A model generated the notes under the pieces. It did not search any database, had not been told where the DNA came from, and saw only the letters and a program-made list of their open reading frames with translations. Shown piece by piece: positions 34,574 to 43,624 of a stretch of 64,000 nucleotides of DNA. The DNA comes from Peptoclostridium acidaminophilum DSM 3953 (GTDB lineage: Bacteria > Bacillota > Clostridia > Peptostreptococcales > Peptostreptococcaceae). Position 1 is the stretch's first letter, and each line of letters starts with the position of its first letter. The stretch spans positions 627,183 to 691,182 of the forward strand of contig NZ_CP007452.1 of NCBI RefSeq assembly GCF_000597865.1, given 5' to 3'. Made by a program: the position numbers and the translations under genes.

Positions 34574-37465
34574 ATGAAAAAAGAAAAATTTATCAAAAGG
34601 CTGAGCGTGCTGCTTTTAGCAATAGCAATGGTGTTGTCTCTTTCTTCTACTAACACTAATACTTATGCGGCTGCAGCCTTTAATGACATTGCAGGCCACT
34701 GGGCGGAGCAGTATATCAACAGAGCTGTAAGTCAAGGCTTCATAAAAGGATACCCGGATGGAAGCTTCAAGCCTGATGCACAGGTGTCGCGCGCGGAATT
34801 TGTAAGCATGATAAACAGGGCCTTGGAGAATTCGGGCACGGCGAGTATTTCATTCTCAGACGTATCACGAGGCGATTGGTACTATGAAGACGTGGCCAAA
34901 GCGGTGCGCGCAGGATATGTCCTAGGCTATAGTGATGCTACATTCAAGCCAGGCAGATCAATTACCAGGCAGGAAGCTTGCGTTATGATTTCAAAGTTTG
35001 TTCCGACATATGGAGAGAGCGGACGGCTGCAGAATTTCTCTGATTATAGATCCGTTGCCGATTGGGCTTATACGGCCATGTCAAAAGTCAACGGCAAGGG
35101 CTATATAGGCGGATATGCAGATGGAAGACTTCATCCTCTGGACAATCTGACTCGTGCCCAGGCTGCAAAGATAATAAGTGAAATACTAGAAGAAGAAAAA
35201 ATAGTAACGTCCAACACAATTGTTAAAAAGGACGGTACAAAGCTCTCGGGAACAATATATTCCAATAACGTAACGATTGACGAAGATCTCGATGACGACA
35301 GCGCTACAATAGACAACTGCATAATACTTGGAAGCTTGAACGTACAGGGCGGTGGAGAAGACACTATAACAGTGAACAACTCCCGTATAGCCAGGGCGGC
35401 TGTAGAAAAAGAGGATTCTGCTGTAAGGCTTCTGGCAAAAGGCGAGACAACCATTGGGAACACTGAAGGCTCAGAGGATTTCATTTTGCAGACTTCGAGC
35501 CTTAGTGGAGGGGATTACGGCGCAGGCTTTGAAAAAATACGCATATCAGGTTCTGCGGGTGCGGTGCTCAGGGGGAATTTTCCGTATGTTTCAGTAGACG
35601 GCTCGTATGCAAATGTCAAGCTTGAGTCAGGGACAATAAATGAGTTTTATGTATCTTCTGAGTCGAGAAGATCAGACATAACAGTGGAGAGCGGCGCGAC
35701 CGTAAAGACTGCAAGGGTGTATGCGGAGTCGTACTTCCATGGAAAAGGAACGATATCGAACATGCTGGTTTACGCAAGGAACATCACCTATGAAACAAAG
35801 CCAAAGTCATGGACTATTGGCACAGGAGGCTCTACGCCAACACAGACTGAGCCTGAGCTGGACATGACATTCAGCCCGAAAAACGCCGAAACTGGCGTAT
35901 ATCTTGACACCAAGATTACGATAAAATTCAGCACGGCCATGAGAAAGTACAACGGAAATGCCATTACAGCCTCAGACATACAGGATATTGTAACACTGAG
36001 GAAAGGATCTTCTACAGGAACTGAAGTACAATACAGCGCCACTATTAACACTGCAAAGGACCTCATAACTATAACGCCTTCCTCAAACCTAAGCAGTAAC
36101 ACAAGGTACTACATCCAGGTTGAGAAAGATGCGATGAGGGATTCGTACGGCAACTACAACGAAGCAAAATCAAGCTATTTCAACACAGGGGATACTACTG
36201 AAAAATTGACTATCACTTTTTCGCCGGCAAACGGAGCAACCGGTGTCCCAATTGACACAGCTTCATTCACAATCACATTCTCGGACAGAGTCGTGAAATA
36301 TGACGGAAGCTCAATCACATCAAGCACAGACAGATATCTAAGGGACAGCGTGGTTGTATTCCAGGAAGGCGGCAAAAGTGTAAGCACCAGCAGCTATTCG
36401 GTCTCAATTAATAGCACGCGCAGGGTGATTACTATAACTCCAAGTGCGAACCTTCTGCTTAACACAAAATACTATGTGGGTATAAAATCAAACACCCTCA
36501 AAACCGAAGGCGGAAAAGCTGTGCCTGCAGCTGGCGCCACATGGACCACAGCCGGAGCGCCTGCCTTGAGCAATGTAAGCACAATCCCTCATGACAAGTC
36601 GATTGACTTTAAAGCCACTCCCAGCGTGAACGGAATGATTTATGCGGTTGCTGTAGATGCAGGCGCCGTTGCTCCAGATGCGGCTGCAATCAAAGGCGGC
36701 AAGGATGGCTCAGGCAATGCAGCGCTGGCATTTGAAAGCGCTAGCGTGACAGCTTCAAGTGCAAAGACAATCACCCTGAGCGGGCTTTCAACAGATACCC
36801 AGTATAAAATATACGCTGTGCTGTATGACGGCAGCGGAAATGTTTCAAACGTAGTCAACATATCATCTGCTACAAGACCACTGCTGCTCAAGAGCCTTGC
36901 TATAGTTCCGGCAATAGACGGCGGCAAAAATGTCCTTACAGGCTTTAGTCCTGAAAAAACAGACTATGGAAATGTATCAGTGCCTTACGGAACTGATTCC
37001 GTAGACGTCACTGCAGCTGCAAACGCAGATGTATTTGTAGGCACGATTTCAATAAACGGTGATACTAGTGACGCCAAGGCGAGGATTCCGCTTGTGAACG
37101 GCCGGGCGGCAATAACTGTTACAATACAGGAAACAGGAAAAACGGCCGTAAGGTATACTGCAACAGTAATAGAATCGGGCAGCGCCGATTTGGATAAAAT
37201 GACTATCAACGGAGACTCATACACGCCGGGGACGAACTATCTGCTTGAGTCATATGATACTTCATCTGTTGTACTCAATATAACTCCGGAAGATCCGAAT
37301 GCCGCAGTATTACTGGATGGCTATCAGATTGAAAGCGGTGAAGACACAACCTTGAACATTAGCCCGTCAACGACATCTGTAACTTTTAGGATACAGTCAT
37401 CGGATGGAGCAATTACAAAATCATATGTAATCAGATTTACAAGACCTCCTGCGCCGGAGCAGTAG
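34574..37465 (+). CDS. SLH-domain surface protein with Ig-like and cadherin-like modules
   Basis: 963 residues; ATG at 34574 behind AAGGAGGGC. Signal peptide about 1-33. Three SLH domains lie at about 36-78, 95-137 and 152-204 (FNDIAGHWAEQYINRAV, FSDVSRGDWYYEDVAKAV, ADWAYTAMSKVNGKG). They anchor the protein to secondary cell-wall polymer. A beta-rich region of repeated strands follows (about 210-410). Two Big_5-type Ig-like domains come next (about 430-535 and 540-655), then an FN3-like domain (to about 770) and cadherin-like beta-sandwich modules at the end. It has no catalytic motif. It is probably an S-layer or adhesin-type protein in its own transcription unit. Confidence 0.9.
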   Translation: MKKEKFIKRLSVLLLAIAMVLSLSSTNTNTYAAAAFNDIAGHWAEQYINRAVSQGFIKGYPDGSFKPDAQVSRAEFVSMINRALENSGTASISFSDVSRGDWYYEDVAKAVRAGYVLGYSDATFKPGRSITRQEACVMISKFVPTYGESGRLQNFSDYRSVADWAYTAMSKVNGKGYIGGYADGRLHPLDNLTRAQAAKIISEILEEEKIVTSNTIVKKDGTKLSGTIYSNNVTIDEDLDDDSATIDNCIILGSLNVQGGGEDTITVNNSRIARAAVEKEDSAVRLLAKGETTIGNTEGSEDFILQTSSLSGGDYGAGFEKIRISGSAGAVLRGNFPYVSVDGSYANVKLESGTINEFYVSSESRRSDITVESGATVKTARVYAESYFHGKGTISNMLVYARNITYETKPKSWTIGTGGSTPTQTEPELDMTFSPKNAETGVYLDTKITIKFSTAMRKYNGNAITASDIQDIVTLRKGSSTGTEVQYSATINTAKDLITITPSSNLSSNTRYYIQVEKDAMRDSYGNYNEAKSSYFNTGDTTEKLTITFSPANGATGVPIDTASFTITFSDRVVKYDGSSITSSTDRYLRDSVVVFQEGGKSVSTSSYSVSINSTRRVITITPSANLLLNTKYYVGIKSNTLKTEGGKAVPAAGATWTTAGAPALSNVSTIPHDKSIDFKATPSVNGMIYAVAVDAGAVAPDAAAIKGGKDGSGNAALAFESASVTASSAKTITLSGLSTDTQYKIYAVLYDGSGNVSNVVNISSATRPLLLKSLAIVPAIDGGKNVLTGFSPEKTDYGNVSVPYGTDSVDVTAAANADVFVGTISINGDTSDAKARIPLVNGRAAITVTIQETGKTAVRYTATVIESGSADLDKMTINGDSYTPGTNYLLESYDTSSVVLNITPEDPNAAVLLDGYQIESGEDTTLNISPSTTSVTFRIQSSDGAITKSYVIRFTRPPAPEQ

Positions 37466-37523
37466 AACCGGGTGTTGTTTCACGGATGATGGCTGGTGCG
37501 GTATTCGGAGTGAAAGTAAAGAG

Positions 37524-37559
37524 AAAATGGAATGCCTCCTATGCAGGCATTCCATTTTT
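37524..37559. terminator. Bidirectional terminator between the SLH gene and htpG
   Basis: AAAATGGAATGCCT and AGGCATTCCATTTTT with a 7-nt loop. It has A and T runs on both sides, so it can serve the convergent SLH and htpG genes. Confidence 0.85.
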
Positions 37560-37583
37560 GCTTGTTCTGACGCATCAGCTTTT

Positions 37584-39467
37584 CTACTTCATTATTTTGC
37601 AGATGCTGTTCGTGAAATCCACTGGGTCTTCTATAGGAAGTCCCTCGATAAGAAGTGCCTGGTTGTAAAGCAGCTCAGTGTAAAGCTTTAGCTTATCTTT
37701 GTCTTGTGCGAAAGCCTCTTTGAGGGCTTTGAATACCTCGTGGCTTGTGTTGATTTCAAGAACTTTATTGGCCTTTACGCTTTCGCTGTTTGGCATGGCG
37801 CTTAGCACCTTCTCCATTTCTATAGTGAGCTAACCCTCGGTTGAAAGGCACACGGGGTGGTTCTTTAGTATCTTCGACGCCTTGACGGAAGTTACCCTGC
37901 CCGAAAGCATTTCCTTCATGAAGTCGAAAAGCTCCTTGTTTTCAGCGTTTTCGGCATCAGAAGAGTCTTCGCCCTCTTCCCTATTTATGCCCAAATCTCC
38001 GCTAGATACAGACTTGAATTCCTTGTCCTTGTAAGTCGTAATCATCTTTATTGCGAATTCGTCAACATCGTCTGTAAAGAATAGTATTTCATAGCCCTTG
38101 TCAAGTAACAGCTCTGTTTGAGGCATTTTCTCGATTCTTTCGACAGATTCTCCGGCGGCGTAGTAAATATACTTTTGCTCCTCTGGCATTCTGGAAATGT
38201 ATTCGTCTAGTGTAACCATTTTCTTCTCTTTTGACGAGTAGAACATGAGAAGGCTCTGAAGGAATTCCTTGTTGCTGCCAAAGTCGCTGTAGACTCCATA
38301 CTTGAGTTGGAGTCCGAAGGATTTGTAGAATTCCTCATAAAGTTCCCTGTCATTCTTGAGGGTTTCCTCCAGTTCGTTCTTGATCTTGTTTTTTATGTTT
38401 TTTGCTATTAGATTGAGCTGTCTGTCATGCTGAAGCATCTCCCTTGAAATGTTGAGCGAGAGGTCCTCGGAATCAACAATCCCTTTTACGAAGCTGAAAT
38501 AATCAGGCAGCAGCTCCGGGCATCTGTGCATTATAAGGACGCCGTTTGAATATAGCTCAAGCCCCTTTTCATATTCCCTTGTATAGAAGTCGTATGGCAT
38601 TTTCTCTGGAATGAAAAGTATGGACTTGTAGCTTACGGTGCCTTCGGCGTTTATGTGGATATGTTTTATTGGCTTGTCGAAGCCGAAGTGCTTCTCTGAA
38701 TAGAAGTTGTCGTAATCTTCGTCCGTTAGCTCGCTCTTGTTCTTTTTCCAGATGGGAACCATGCTGTTTACAGTCTGCTCTTCCTTGTATTCCTCGTATT
38801 CGCTTTCACTTCCATCCTTGAGCCTGCTTTTTGTAAAATTCATTTTAATGGGGTATCTTATGAAGTCTGAGTATTTCTTTATTATTGATTTCAACCTGTA
38901 TTCGTCGAGATACTCATCATAGTTTTCATCGGCTGAATTTCCCCTGATTTTGAGTATTATGTCTGTGCCAACAGAAGCCTTATTGCAGGACTCTATCGTG
39001 TAGCTGTCTGCGCCGGATGACTCCCATCTGTAGGCCTCGCTGCTGCCCAGTGCCTTGCTTACTACTGTGACCGTGTCTGACACCATGAAAGCCGAATAGA
39101 AGCCGACTCCGAACTGGCCTATTATGTCATAGCCGTCTTTTAGCTTATTTTCATTCTTGAACGCAAAAGAGCCACTCCTTGCAATGATGCCAAGATTGTC
39201 CTCAAGCTCCTGCCTTGTCATTCCAATACCAGTGTCTGATATCTTCAGCGTCCTGCTTTCCTTGTCAGGAGTTATGGTGATGTAGTAGTCATCCTGGTTG
39301 AAGCTTACGGTATCGTCCGAGAGCGCTGCATAGTATATCTTGTCGATAGCGTCGCTTGCATTGGATATGAGCTCCCGCAGGAAAATCTCCTTGTGAGTGT
39401 ATATGGAGTTGACCATCAAATCCAGCAGTCTTTTGGATTCGGCTTGAAATTGTTTTGTCTGTTTCAT
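37584..39467 (-). pseudogene. htpG: htpG (Hsp90) interrupted by a single in-frame TAG
   Basis: ATG 39467 opens a normal Htp[22 protein letters not shown] and [12 protein letters not shown] (ATP site), then middle and C-terminal domains. After residue 545 ([10 protein letters not shown]) comes TAG (37832-37830). The same frame then continues [14 protein letters not shown] through [20 protein letters not shown] to 37584, which is the expected C-terminal dimerisation end. Total reading length is 627 codons, normal for HtpG. In relatives a glutamate codon follows STEG, so GAG to TAG is a one-base change. The product would lack ~80 residues of the dimerisation domain unless the stop is read through. 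Confidence 0.88.
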
Positions 39468-39548
39468 TAAAAAGAACCTCCCTTAAAAAATGATTTTTCC
39501 AAGAAATATTCAAGTTGTTATAATACAATACTTTTGAAGTCACATTTC

Positions 39549-39575
39549 CTAGCACTCTTGCATGGCGAGTGCTAA
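39549..39575 (-). promoter_or_regulatory. CIRCE operator (HrcA site) of htpG
   Basis: cTAGCACTC, nine bases, GAGTGCTAA. This matches the CIRCE consensus TTAGCACTC-N9-GAGTGCTAA in all but one position. It lies just downstream of the promoter, where HrcA would block transcription at normal temperature. Confidence 0.93.
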
Positions 39576-39586
39576 TTCCTATATTT

Positions 39587-39615
39587 TATATATCAAATTA
39601 TAAAATAGATGTCAA
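39587..39615 (-). promoter_or_regulatory. SigA promoter of htpG
   Basis: Minus strand TTGACA (39615-39610), 17-bp spacer, TATATA (39592-39587). The start point falls at the upstream edge of the CIRCE element. Confidence 0.85.
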
Positions 39616-39649
39616 TATTTCAAACATTACATTGTCGAGTTTGAAAAAC

Positions 39650-39688
39650 AAAAAGTGTGCATCCTCTCAATGAAGATGCACACTTTTT
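39650..39688. terminator. Terminator downstream of the 39708-40202 gene
   Basis: AAAAAGTGTGCATC and GATGCACACTTTTT form a 14-bp perfect stem with an 11-nt loop and A/T runs on both sides. Confidence 0.88.
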
Positions 39689-39707
39689 GTTCATGTGGAA
39701 AGTGTTT

Positions 39708-40202
39708 CTATTTAAAATCAACCTTTACAAGCTTGCCGCTTTCATTGTATGTAACCTTAGTGATTTTAGCAAGCTTCTTTTCGCCGTTTTCCTTGCAGCA
39801 TTCAGCAACCTGGAATGTTTTAGCTGTGTCGCCTGTAGCCTTATAAACATCTCCTAGTATTTTGTATAGAGAGAATGGGTGGTCAGGATCTTTTATTGTT
39901 ATCATCGATGTATTCTTGATTGATATCGTGTCGGCAATAAGCTTTGCGAAATCAATATCTGAAAGGTCTGCTATTATATAGTACTGAGCTTCATCGGCCA
40001 GGTCATCGAAGCCTTTGACCTGTTTGATGCTGAACTTGCTCTTGGCTACGGCGCTTAGCGTTGCCATGAGCGGAAGTATTCCCCAGCCTTTGTGGCCAGA
40101 CACTATAACAGTGTCCTGATTTGTTACTGCCTCTTCAAGATAAGTAGCCTGAGCCTCTGTCATGAAATTCTGATCTACAAGTTTTTTAAGCATTGGATTC
40201 AT
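39708..40202 (-). CDS. Hypothetical protein with SGHKGWG glycine loop
   Basis: 164 residues from ATG 40202, chosen for its distance to a G-rich site (GGGGGG, 10 nt); TTG 40211 is nearer the site. I do not recognise the family. VIVSGHKGWGILPLMATLSAVAK (about 32-54) is glycine-rich and resembles a degenerate nucleotide-binding loop but lacks GKT/S. The middle part predicts alternating strands and helices (YYIIADLSDIDFAKLIADTIS). The C-terminal third is lysine-rich, with a CCKENGEKK segment. It stands alone, with a promoter-like TTGACT/TATCAT pair upstream (about 40335-40308) and a strong terminator downstream. Confidence 0.75.
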   Translation of the reverse strand: MNPMLKKLVDQNFMTEAQATYLEEAVTNQDTVIVSGHKGWGILPLMATLSAVAKSKFSIKQVKGFDDLADEAQYYIIADLSDIDFAKLIADTISIKNTSMITIKDPDHPFSLYKILGDVYKATGDTAKTFQVAECCKENGEKKLAKITKVTYNESGKLVKVDFK

Positions 40203-40211
40203 TAATACCAA

Positions 40212-40780
40212 TCCCCCCGTCTTTTAGTTTTAGAGAAACTCTCTGTATAGCAGTATCGATTATAAGAGAAGAGCTCTGATTTTGGATTGTTGTTTATCTT
40301 AGATTATATGATAACATTTTTTGGATATAAGTCAAACCGGCATAATAAGCTGATTTGCAAGGGGCGCCTTAAAAAATAGTGAAAAATCTAACAACCGCAA
40401 AGCTGCAATATGCAATATTTTTACATATTCTATTTGCGGTCGTTGCTCGCGATTCCAGAGAATCAAGTCAAAACTTGCATTAAACCGAGTAATGCCATAT
40501 CAAGAAAATTCATCGGCAAATAAGAATGCGGATTTTTATAAGGCGAGGTTTAAATTATTTTTAACAGTTTTATCATGAATCAGAAGGGTGTCTATAAGCT
40601 ATTTCAATTGCAAATTTTTTGAATATTTGAAAATTTTATGAGAAGCAGATGCACGTTCAGCTTCTAAAATAAATGTATGCAGAGATATAAGCTCTAATGC
40701 GCGGATAAAAGGCTAGTCAATTGGGTAGAATTAAATAAATACTTGCCTTGAAGCGGCTTTTGGAAGAGGTGGATTTATAA
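40212..40780. other. 569-bp intergenic region with an imperfect inverted repeat
   Basis: No convincing gene in either strand. ACAACCGCAAA (40391-40401) pairs with TTTGCGGTCGT (40433-40443) with one mismatch around a 31-nt AT-rich loop; its role is unknown. A promoter for the minus-strand gene probably lies near 40308-40335. Only a GAGG-type ribosome site is visible just before 40781. Confidence 0.5.
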
Positions 40781-41566
40781 ATGCTCGAGTTCGACATGTT
40801 GGATAGCTATAAGGGACTTGGAATTTCACAGGGACTCGATAGGGGTCTTGTTGCATACAAGGACGGAAGCCTTTTGGTCGAAGAGGGTATGGGGTTTGGA
40901 GCAGTAGCAGTCCAAAGCGGAGGATACACTTATTTTTCGTCTGTAAAAAGTGTAAAAAGAGAGAGTGGATGCTTCGAAGTTGTTTGTGATATAGACAAAA
41001 GACTTGATTGGAAGGTTTTTGGTTTGAGAATCAAGCCGTTAACAAAGGTACTCGAACATATCTGCACAAATATATATATGAAGCGGGAGAAAAACCAATG
41101 CAAGCTTCTTGAGGCGGGAGAGATCCTAAGAAGGTTTTTTCATGTGGAGTCATGCTTTGTAAAAGTGCCATCGCAGGGCAAAGTCAGGATATTGTATGGC
41201 ATCGCAGGAAATGAAGTATCTGTCGATTTGAGCTGCAAAATGAAAATGAAGGGATGCCGTTTTTTTGTAATGAATGAGCTTGGAGCAAGCATTTTTGACA
41301 AGGGCATCGTAAACGGAAGCATATCTGCGCCGCCAACGGGGTGGCAGAAAATGAACGGTCATTGCGAGCTGTACAGCAGTTCCCATACTATTGCATTTAC
41401 AATTTCAGAAAGTCATGTTCCGGACGGTGTCGCAAGCAAGCTCTACTGGGGGAGGGAGATGGCCAAGGGATACTGTTGGGCTGGATTTGAAAGCGAGATT
41501 GTTTGCGAATCGAAAGAGTTTGAAAACTATAGTTATTCCATAGCGTTCAGAGAGGTGAGATTATGA
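40781..41566 (+). CDS. Hypothetical protein coupled to a radical SAM gene
   Basis: 261 residues; ATG 40781 behind GGAAGAGGTGG. No family recognised. It has no signal peptide or membrane helix. The pattern of alternating hydrophobic residues suggests an all-beta fold (GFGAVAVQSGGYTYFSS; VRILYGIAGNEVSVDLSC; HTIAFTISESHVPDG). Scattered cysteines show no CxxC motif. The stop overlaps the start of the radical SAM gene by 4 bp, so the two are made together. It may be a partner, substrate-binding protein or modified target of that enzyme; this is inference. Confidence 0.8.
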   Translation: MLEFDMLDSYKGLGISQGLDRGLVAYKDGSLLVEEGMGFGAVAVQSGGYTYFSSVKSVKRESGCFEVVCDIDKRLDWKVFGLRIKPLTKVLEHICTNIYMKREKNQCKLLEAGEILRRFFHVESCFVKVPSQGKVRILYGIAGNEVSVDLSCKMKMKGCRFFVMNELGASIFDKGIVNGSISAPPTGWQKMNGHCELYSSSHTIAFTISESHVPDGVASKLYWGREMAKGYCWAGFESEIVCESKEFENYSYSIAFREVRL

Positions 41567-42873
41567 TTTCAAGAAAGGTGCTTCTTGTATATCCGTATTT
41601 TTACACAGGCATAATTAAAGACCAGCTATTCCCGCCGCTTGGGATAGCCTTGCTTTCAGCTTTGCTAAAGCAAAAGGGTATCGAGGTTATGAAGCTTGAT
41701 TGCACCTTTTTGACTTTCGAGGAGGCAGTTCAAAAGGCAAGGGATTACAATCCGGATATTACCGGAATATATATTATGACGACATTTGCGCAAAAAGCCT
41801 TGAAATTGCTTGAAGAGTTAAAATGCATAAATCCAAATAGCATCTATGCTGCAGGGGGGCCGCTGCCGACGCTTTACCCAGACAGGTTTGCAGAGAAATT
41901 CGATTATGTGTTCAAGGGAGAGGCTGCCAAAAGCTTTCCTGATTTCTGCCGAGACTATTTGGGTGCTCCAAGCAGAATTGAATTCCTGGAGGGAATTGAC
42001 CCTCAAGGCTATCCGGGCATACACAGATATAAATGGGGGATGATTGATTCAATAGCCAAGCATCTTACTAAAGATGAGATAGACGCTTGTCCGCTGCCCG
42101 ACCGTGAGGCATTTGCGCACGATAAATATCAGGAGCTGTGCCATATGCATTCCGGCAAAAAAAAGGCATCCATAATGATGACCTACGGCTGCCCATTTTC
42201 GTGTGATTTCTGCTCAAAGCCCGTATTCGGCAATCAGGTTAGATTCAGAAGCCTTGATAGGGTAATTGAAGAGATAAGGGACATAATCTCGTATGGCTAT
42301 GATTCACTTTGGATAGCAGACGATCTTTTCACTTTTGATTCGGAATTCCTGATGGGTTTTTGCAGCAGAATTATAAACGAGGATATTAATATATCCTGGA
42401 GCTGCCTGTCGCGCGTTGACACTATAAGCGACGAAGTCGCATGCGCCATGAAGGATGCAGGCTGCTACAAGGTGTATCTTGGAATTGAATCGGGCAATGA
42501 TGATATATTAAAGCTGATGGGCAAAGGGATTGACACAGCAACTGTAAGAAGGGGAGTAGAGGTGTTCAAAAGAAACGGCATAGAGTGCGCCGGCTTCTTT
42601 ATCGTGGGGTATCCTGGAGAAACCCTGGCGACAATAGAGGATACATTTGAATTTTCGCTTTCGCTTGGCCTTGACGAGATATCGTTCAACGTCCCATATC
42701 CGCTCCCTGGCTCAAAGCTGTATGAAAGAGTATCAGGCATAAGCGCTGACGATTGGACCATAGAGAACGAAACAAGATTCCTATACAAAAGCGAATTTGA
42801 TGAGAAGTGGCTTAAAGGCAGAATACAGCAGACACTTGAGTCTTTTGCCAGACTGAAAATGCAATATGAATAA
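41563..42873 (+). CDS. B12-binding-fold/radical SAM protein (BchE-like class)
   Basis: 436 residues; ATG 41563 overlaps the previous stop. Residues 1-150 form a Rossmann-like domain of the B12-binding type (VYPYFYTG, FPPLGIALLSALL, AAGGPLPTLYPD), but no DxHxxG motif is seen, so cobalamin may bind base-off or not at all. The radical SAM core carries C210, C214 and C217 (TYGCPFSCDFCSK). LWIADDLFTFD and YLGIESGNDDILKLMGKG follow, with a GYPGE loop near 349-353. Related enzymes act as methyltransferases or cyclases. The reaction here is unknown. Confidence 0.88.
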   Translation: MISRKVLLVYPYFYTGIIKDQLFPPLGIALLSALLKQKGIEVMKLDCTFLTFEEAVQKARDYNPDITGIYIMTTFAQKALKLLEELKCINPNSIYAAGGPLPTLYPDRFAEKFDYVFKGEAAKSFPDFCRDYLGAPSRIEFLEGIDPQGYPGIHRYKWGMIDSIAKHLTKDEIDACPLPDREAFAHDKYQELCHMHSGKKKASIMMTYGCPFSCDFCSKPVFGNQVRFRSLDRVIEEIRDIISYGYDSLWIADDLFTFDSEFLMGFCSRIINEDINISWSCLSRVDTISDEVACAMKDAGCYKVYLGIESGNDDILKLMGKGIDTATVRRGVEVFKRNGIECAGFFIVGYPGETLATIEDTFEFSLSLGLDEISFNVPYPLPGSKLYERVSGISADDWTIENETRFLYKSEFDEKWLKGRIQQTLESFARLKMQYE

Positions 42874-42940
42874 TTGAAGCAGGCTAGTAAGAGCGCAGAA
42901 TTCGACAGCAAATGAATATGCGCTTTTTGTTTGCATACAG

Positions 42941-42966
42941 GGAACTTTTTTTATAATGCCAAGGTC
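42941..42966 (+). promoter_or_regulatory. Candidate ECF-type autoregulatory promoter
   Basis: GGAACTT (42941-42947), 16 bp, GTCA (from 42964) resembles the GGAAC/GTC pattern of ECF sigma promoters. It lies 62 bp before the ECF sigma gene itself, where autoregulation is common. The A/T-rich context allows alternative SigA readings. Confidence 0.45.
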
Positions 42967-43027
42967 ATATAATGATATTATAAATTCATAAGGCTTGAAA
43001 AATTACCGCACACGGGGTGGCATATAT

Positions 43028-43624
43028 ATGGACAATATCAATTTTGATGAGATGCGGCTCGTAAGGCTGTCTCAGGAAGGCGATGTCGACTCCTTCGAGC
43101 GCCTTATTGAATCTCATAAGCAGCGCGTATACAACATAGCCCTGCGTATGGTTAAAAACAGGGAGGATGCCTTTGACGTGTCACAGGAGGTATTCATAAG
43201 AGTGTATAAGTCGATAGGGAAATTCGGGGGAAAATCGTCATTTTCCACATGGCTCTACAGAATTACTGTCAACTGCTGTCTTGACCACCTCAAAAAAGAG
43301 GGCAGGTACAAGTACATATCAGATGTGGGGGATGACAGAATGGGAACTGGCGTCATAGAGAATCTGAGGGCAGATGAAACGCCGGAGAGCGTAATGGAAA
43401 ACAGGATAAAGCAGGATGAAATAAAAAAGGCCCTCAAATTGCTTGATAGCGACTTTAGGGCGGCGGTTGTCCTAAGGGACATACAGGGCTTTAGCTATGA
43501 CGAGATATCGAGAATCACAAATGCCAACATAGGAACAGTGAAGTCGCGCATAAGCAGAGGCCGCAGAAGATTGAGGGAGATATACACGGAGCTTGCGCAA
43601 AGGGGTGATAAGAGTGAACTGTAG
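43028..43624 (+). CDS. ECF sigma-70 factor (RpoE/SigW-like)
   Basis: 198 residues from ATG 43028, behind GGGGTGG; an upstream in-frame TTG lacks a site. Region 2 (FERLIESHKQRVYNIALRMVKNREDAFDVSQEVFIRVYK) and region 4 (LDSDFRAAVVLRDIQGFSYDEISRITNANIGTVKSRISRGRRRL) are complete. Region 3 is missing, as in ECF factors. It overlaps the anti-sigma gene by 11 bp. It probably answers an envelope signal transmitted by that protein. The candidate promoter at 42941 suggests autoregulation. Confidence 0.93.
   Translation: MDNINFDEMRLVRLSQEGDVDSFERLIESHKQRVYNIALRMVKNREDAFDVSQEVFIRVYKSIGKFGGKSSFSTWLYRITVNCCLDHLKKEGRYKYISDVGDDRMGTGVIENLRADETPESVMENRIKQDEIKKALKLLDSDFRAAVVLRDIQGFSYDEISRITNANIGTVKSRISRGRRRLREIYTELAQRGDKSEL

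Noticed and set aside
37830-37832. In-frame TAG in htpG read as pyrrolysine
   Set aside because: Many genes in the window end at TAG in the normal way, the codon sits where a Glu is expected, and no pyl gene is visible. A nonsense mutation is simpler.
41563-42873. Cobalamin-dependent methyltransferase assigned with a specific substrate
   Set aside because: The fold fits, but no DxHxxG motif and no pathway context are present, so a substrate call would be invention.
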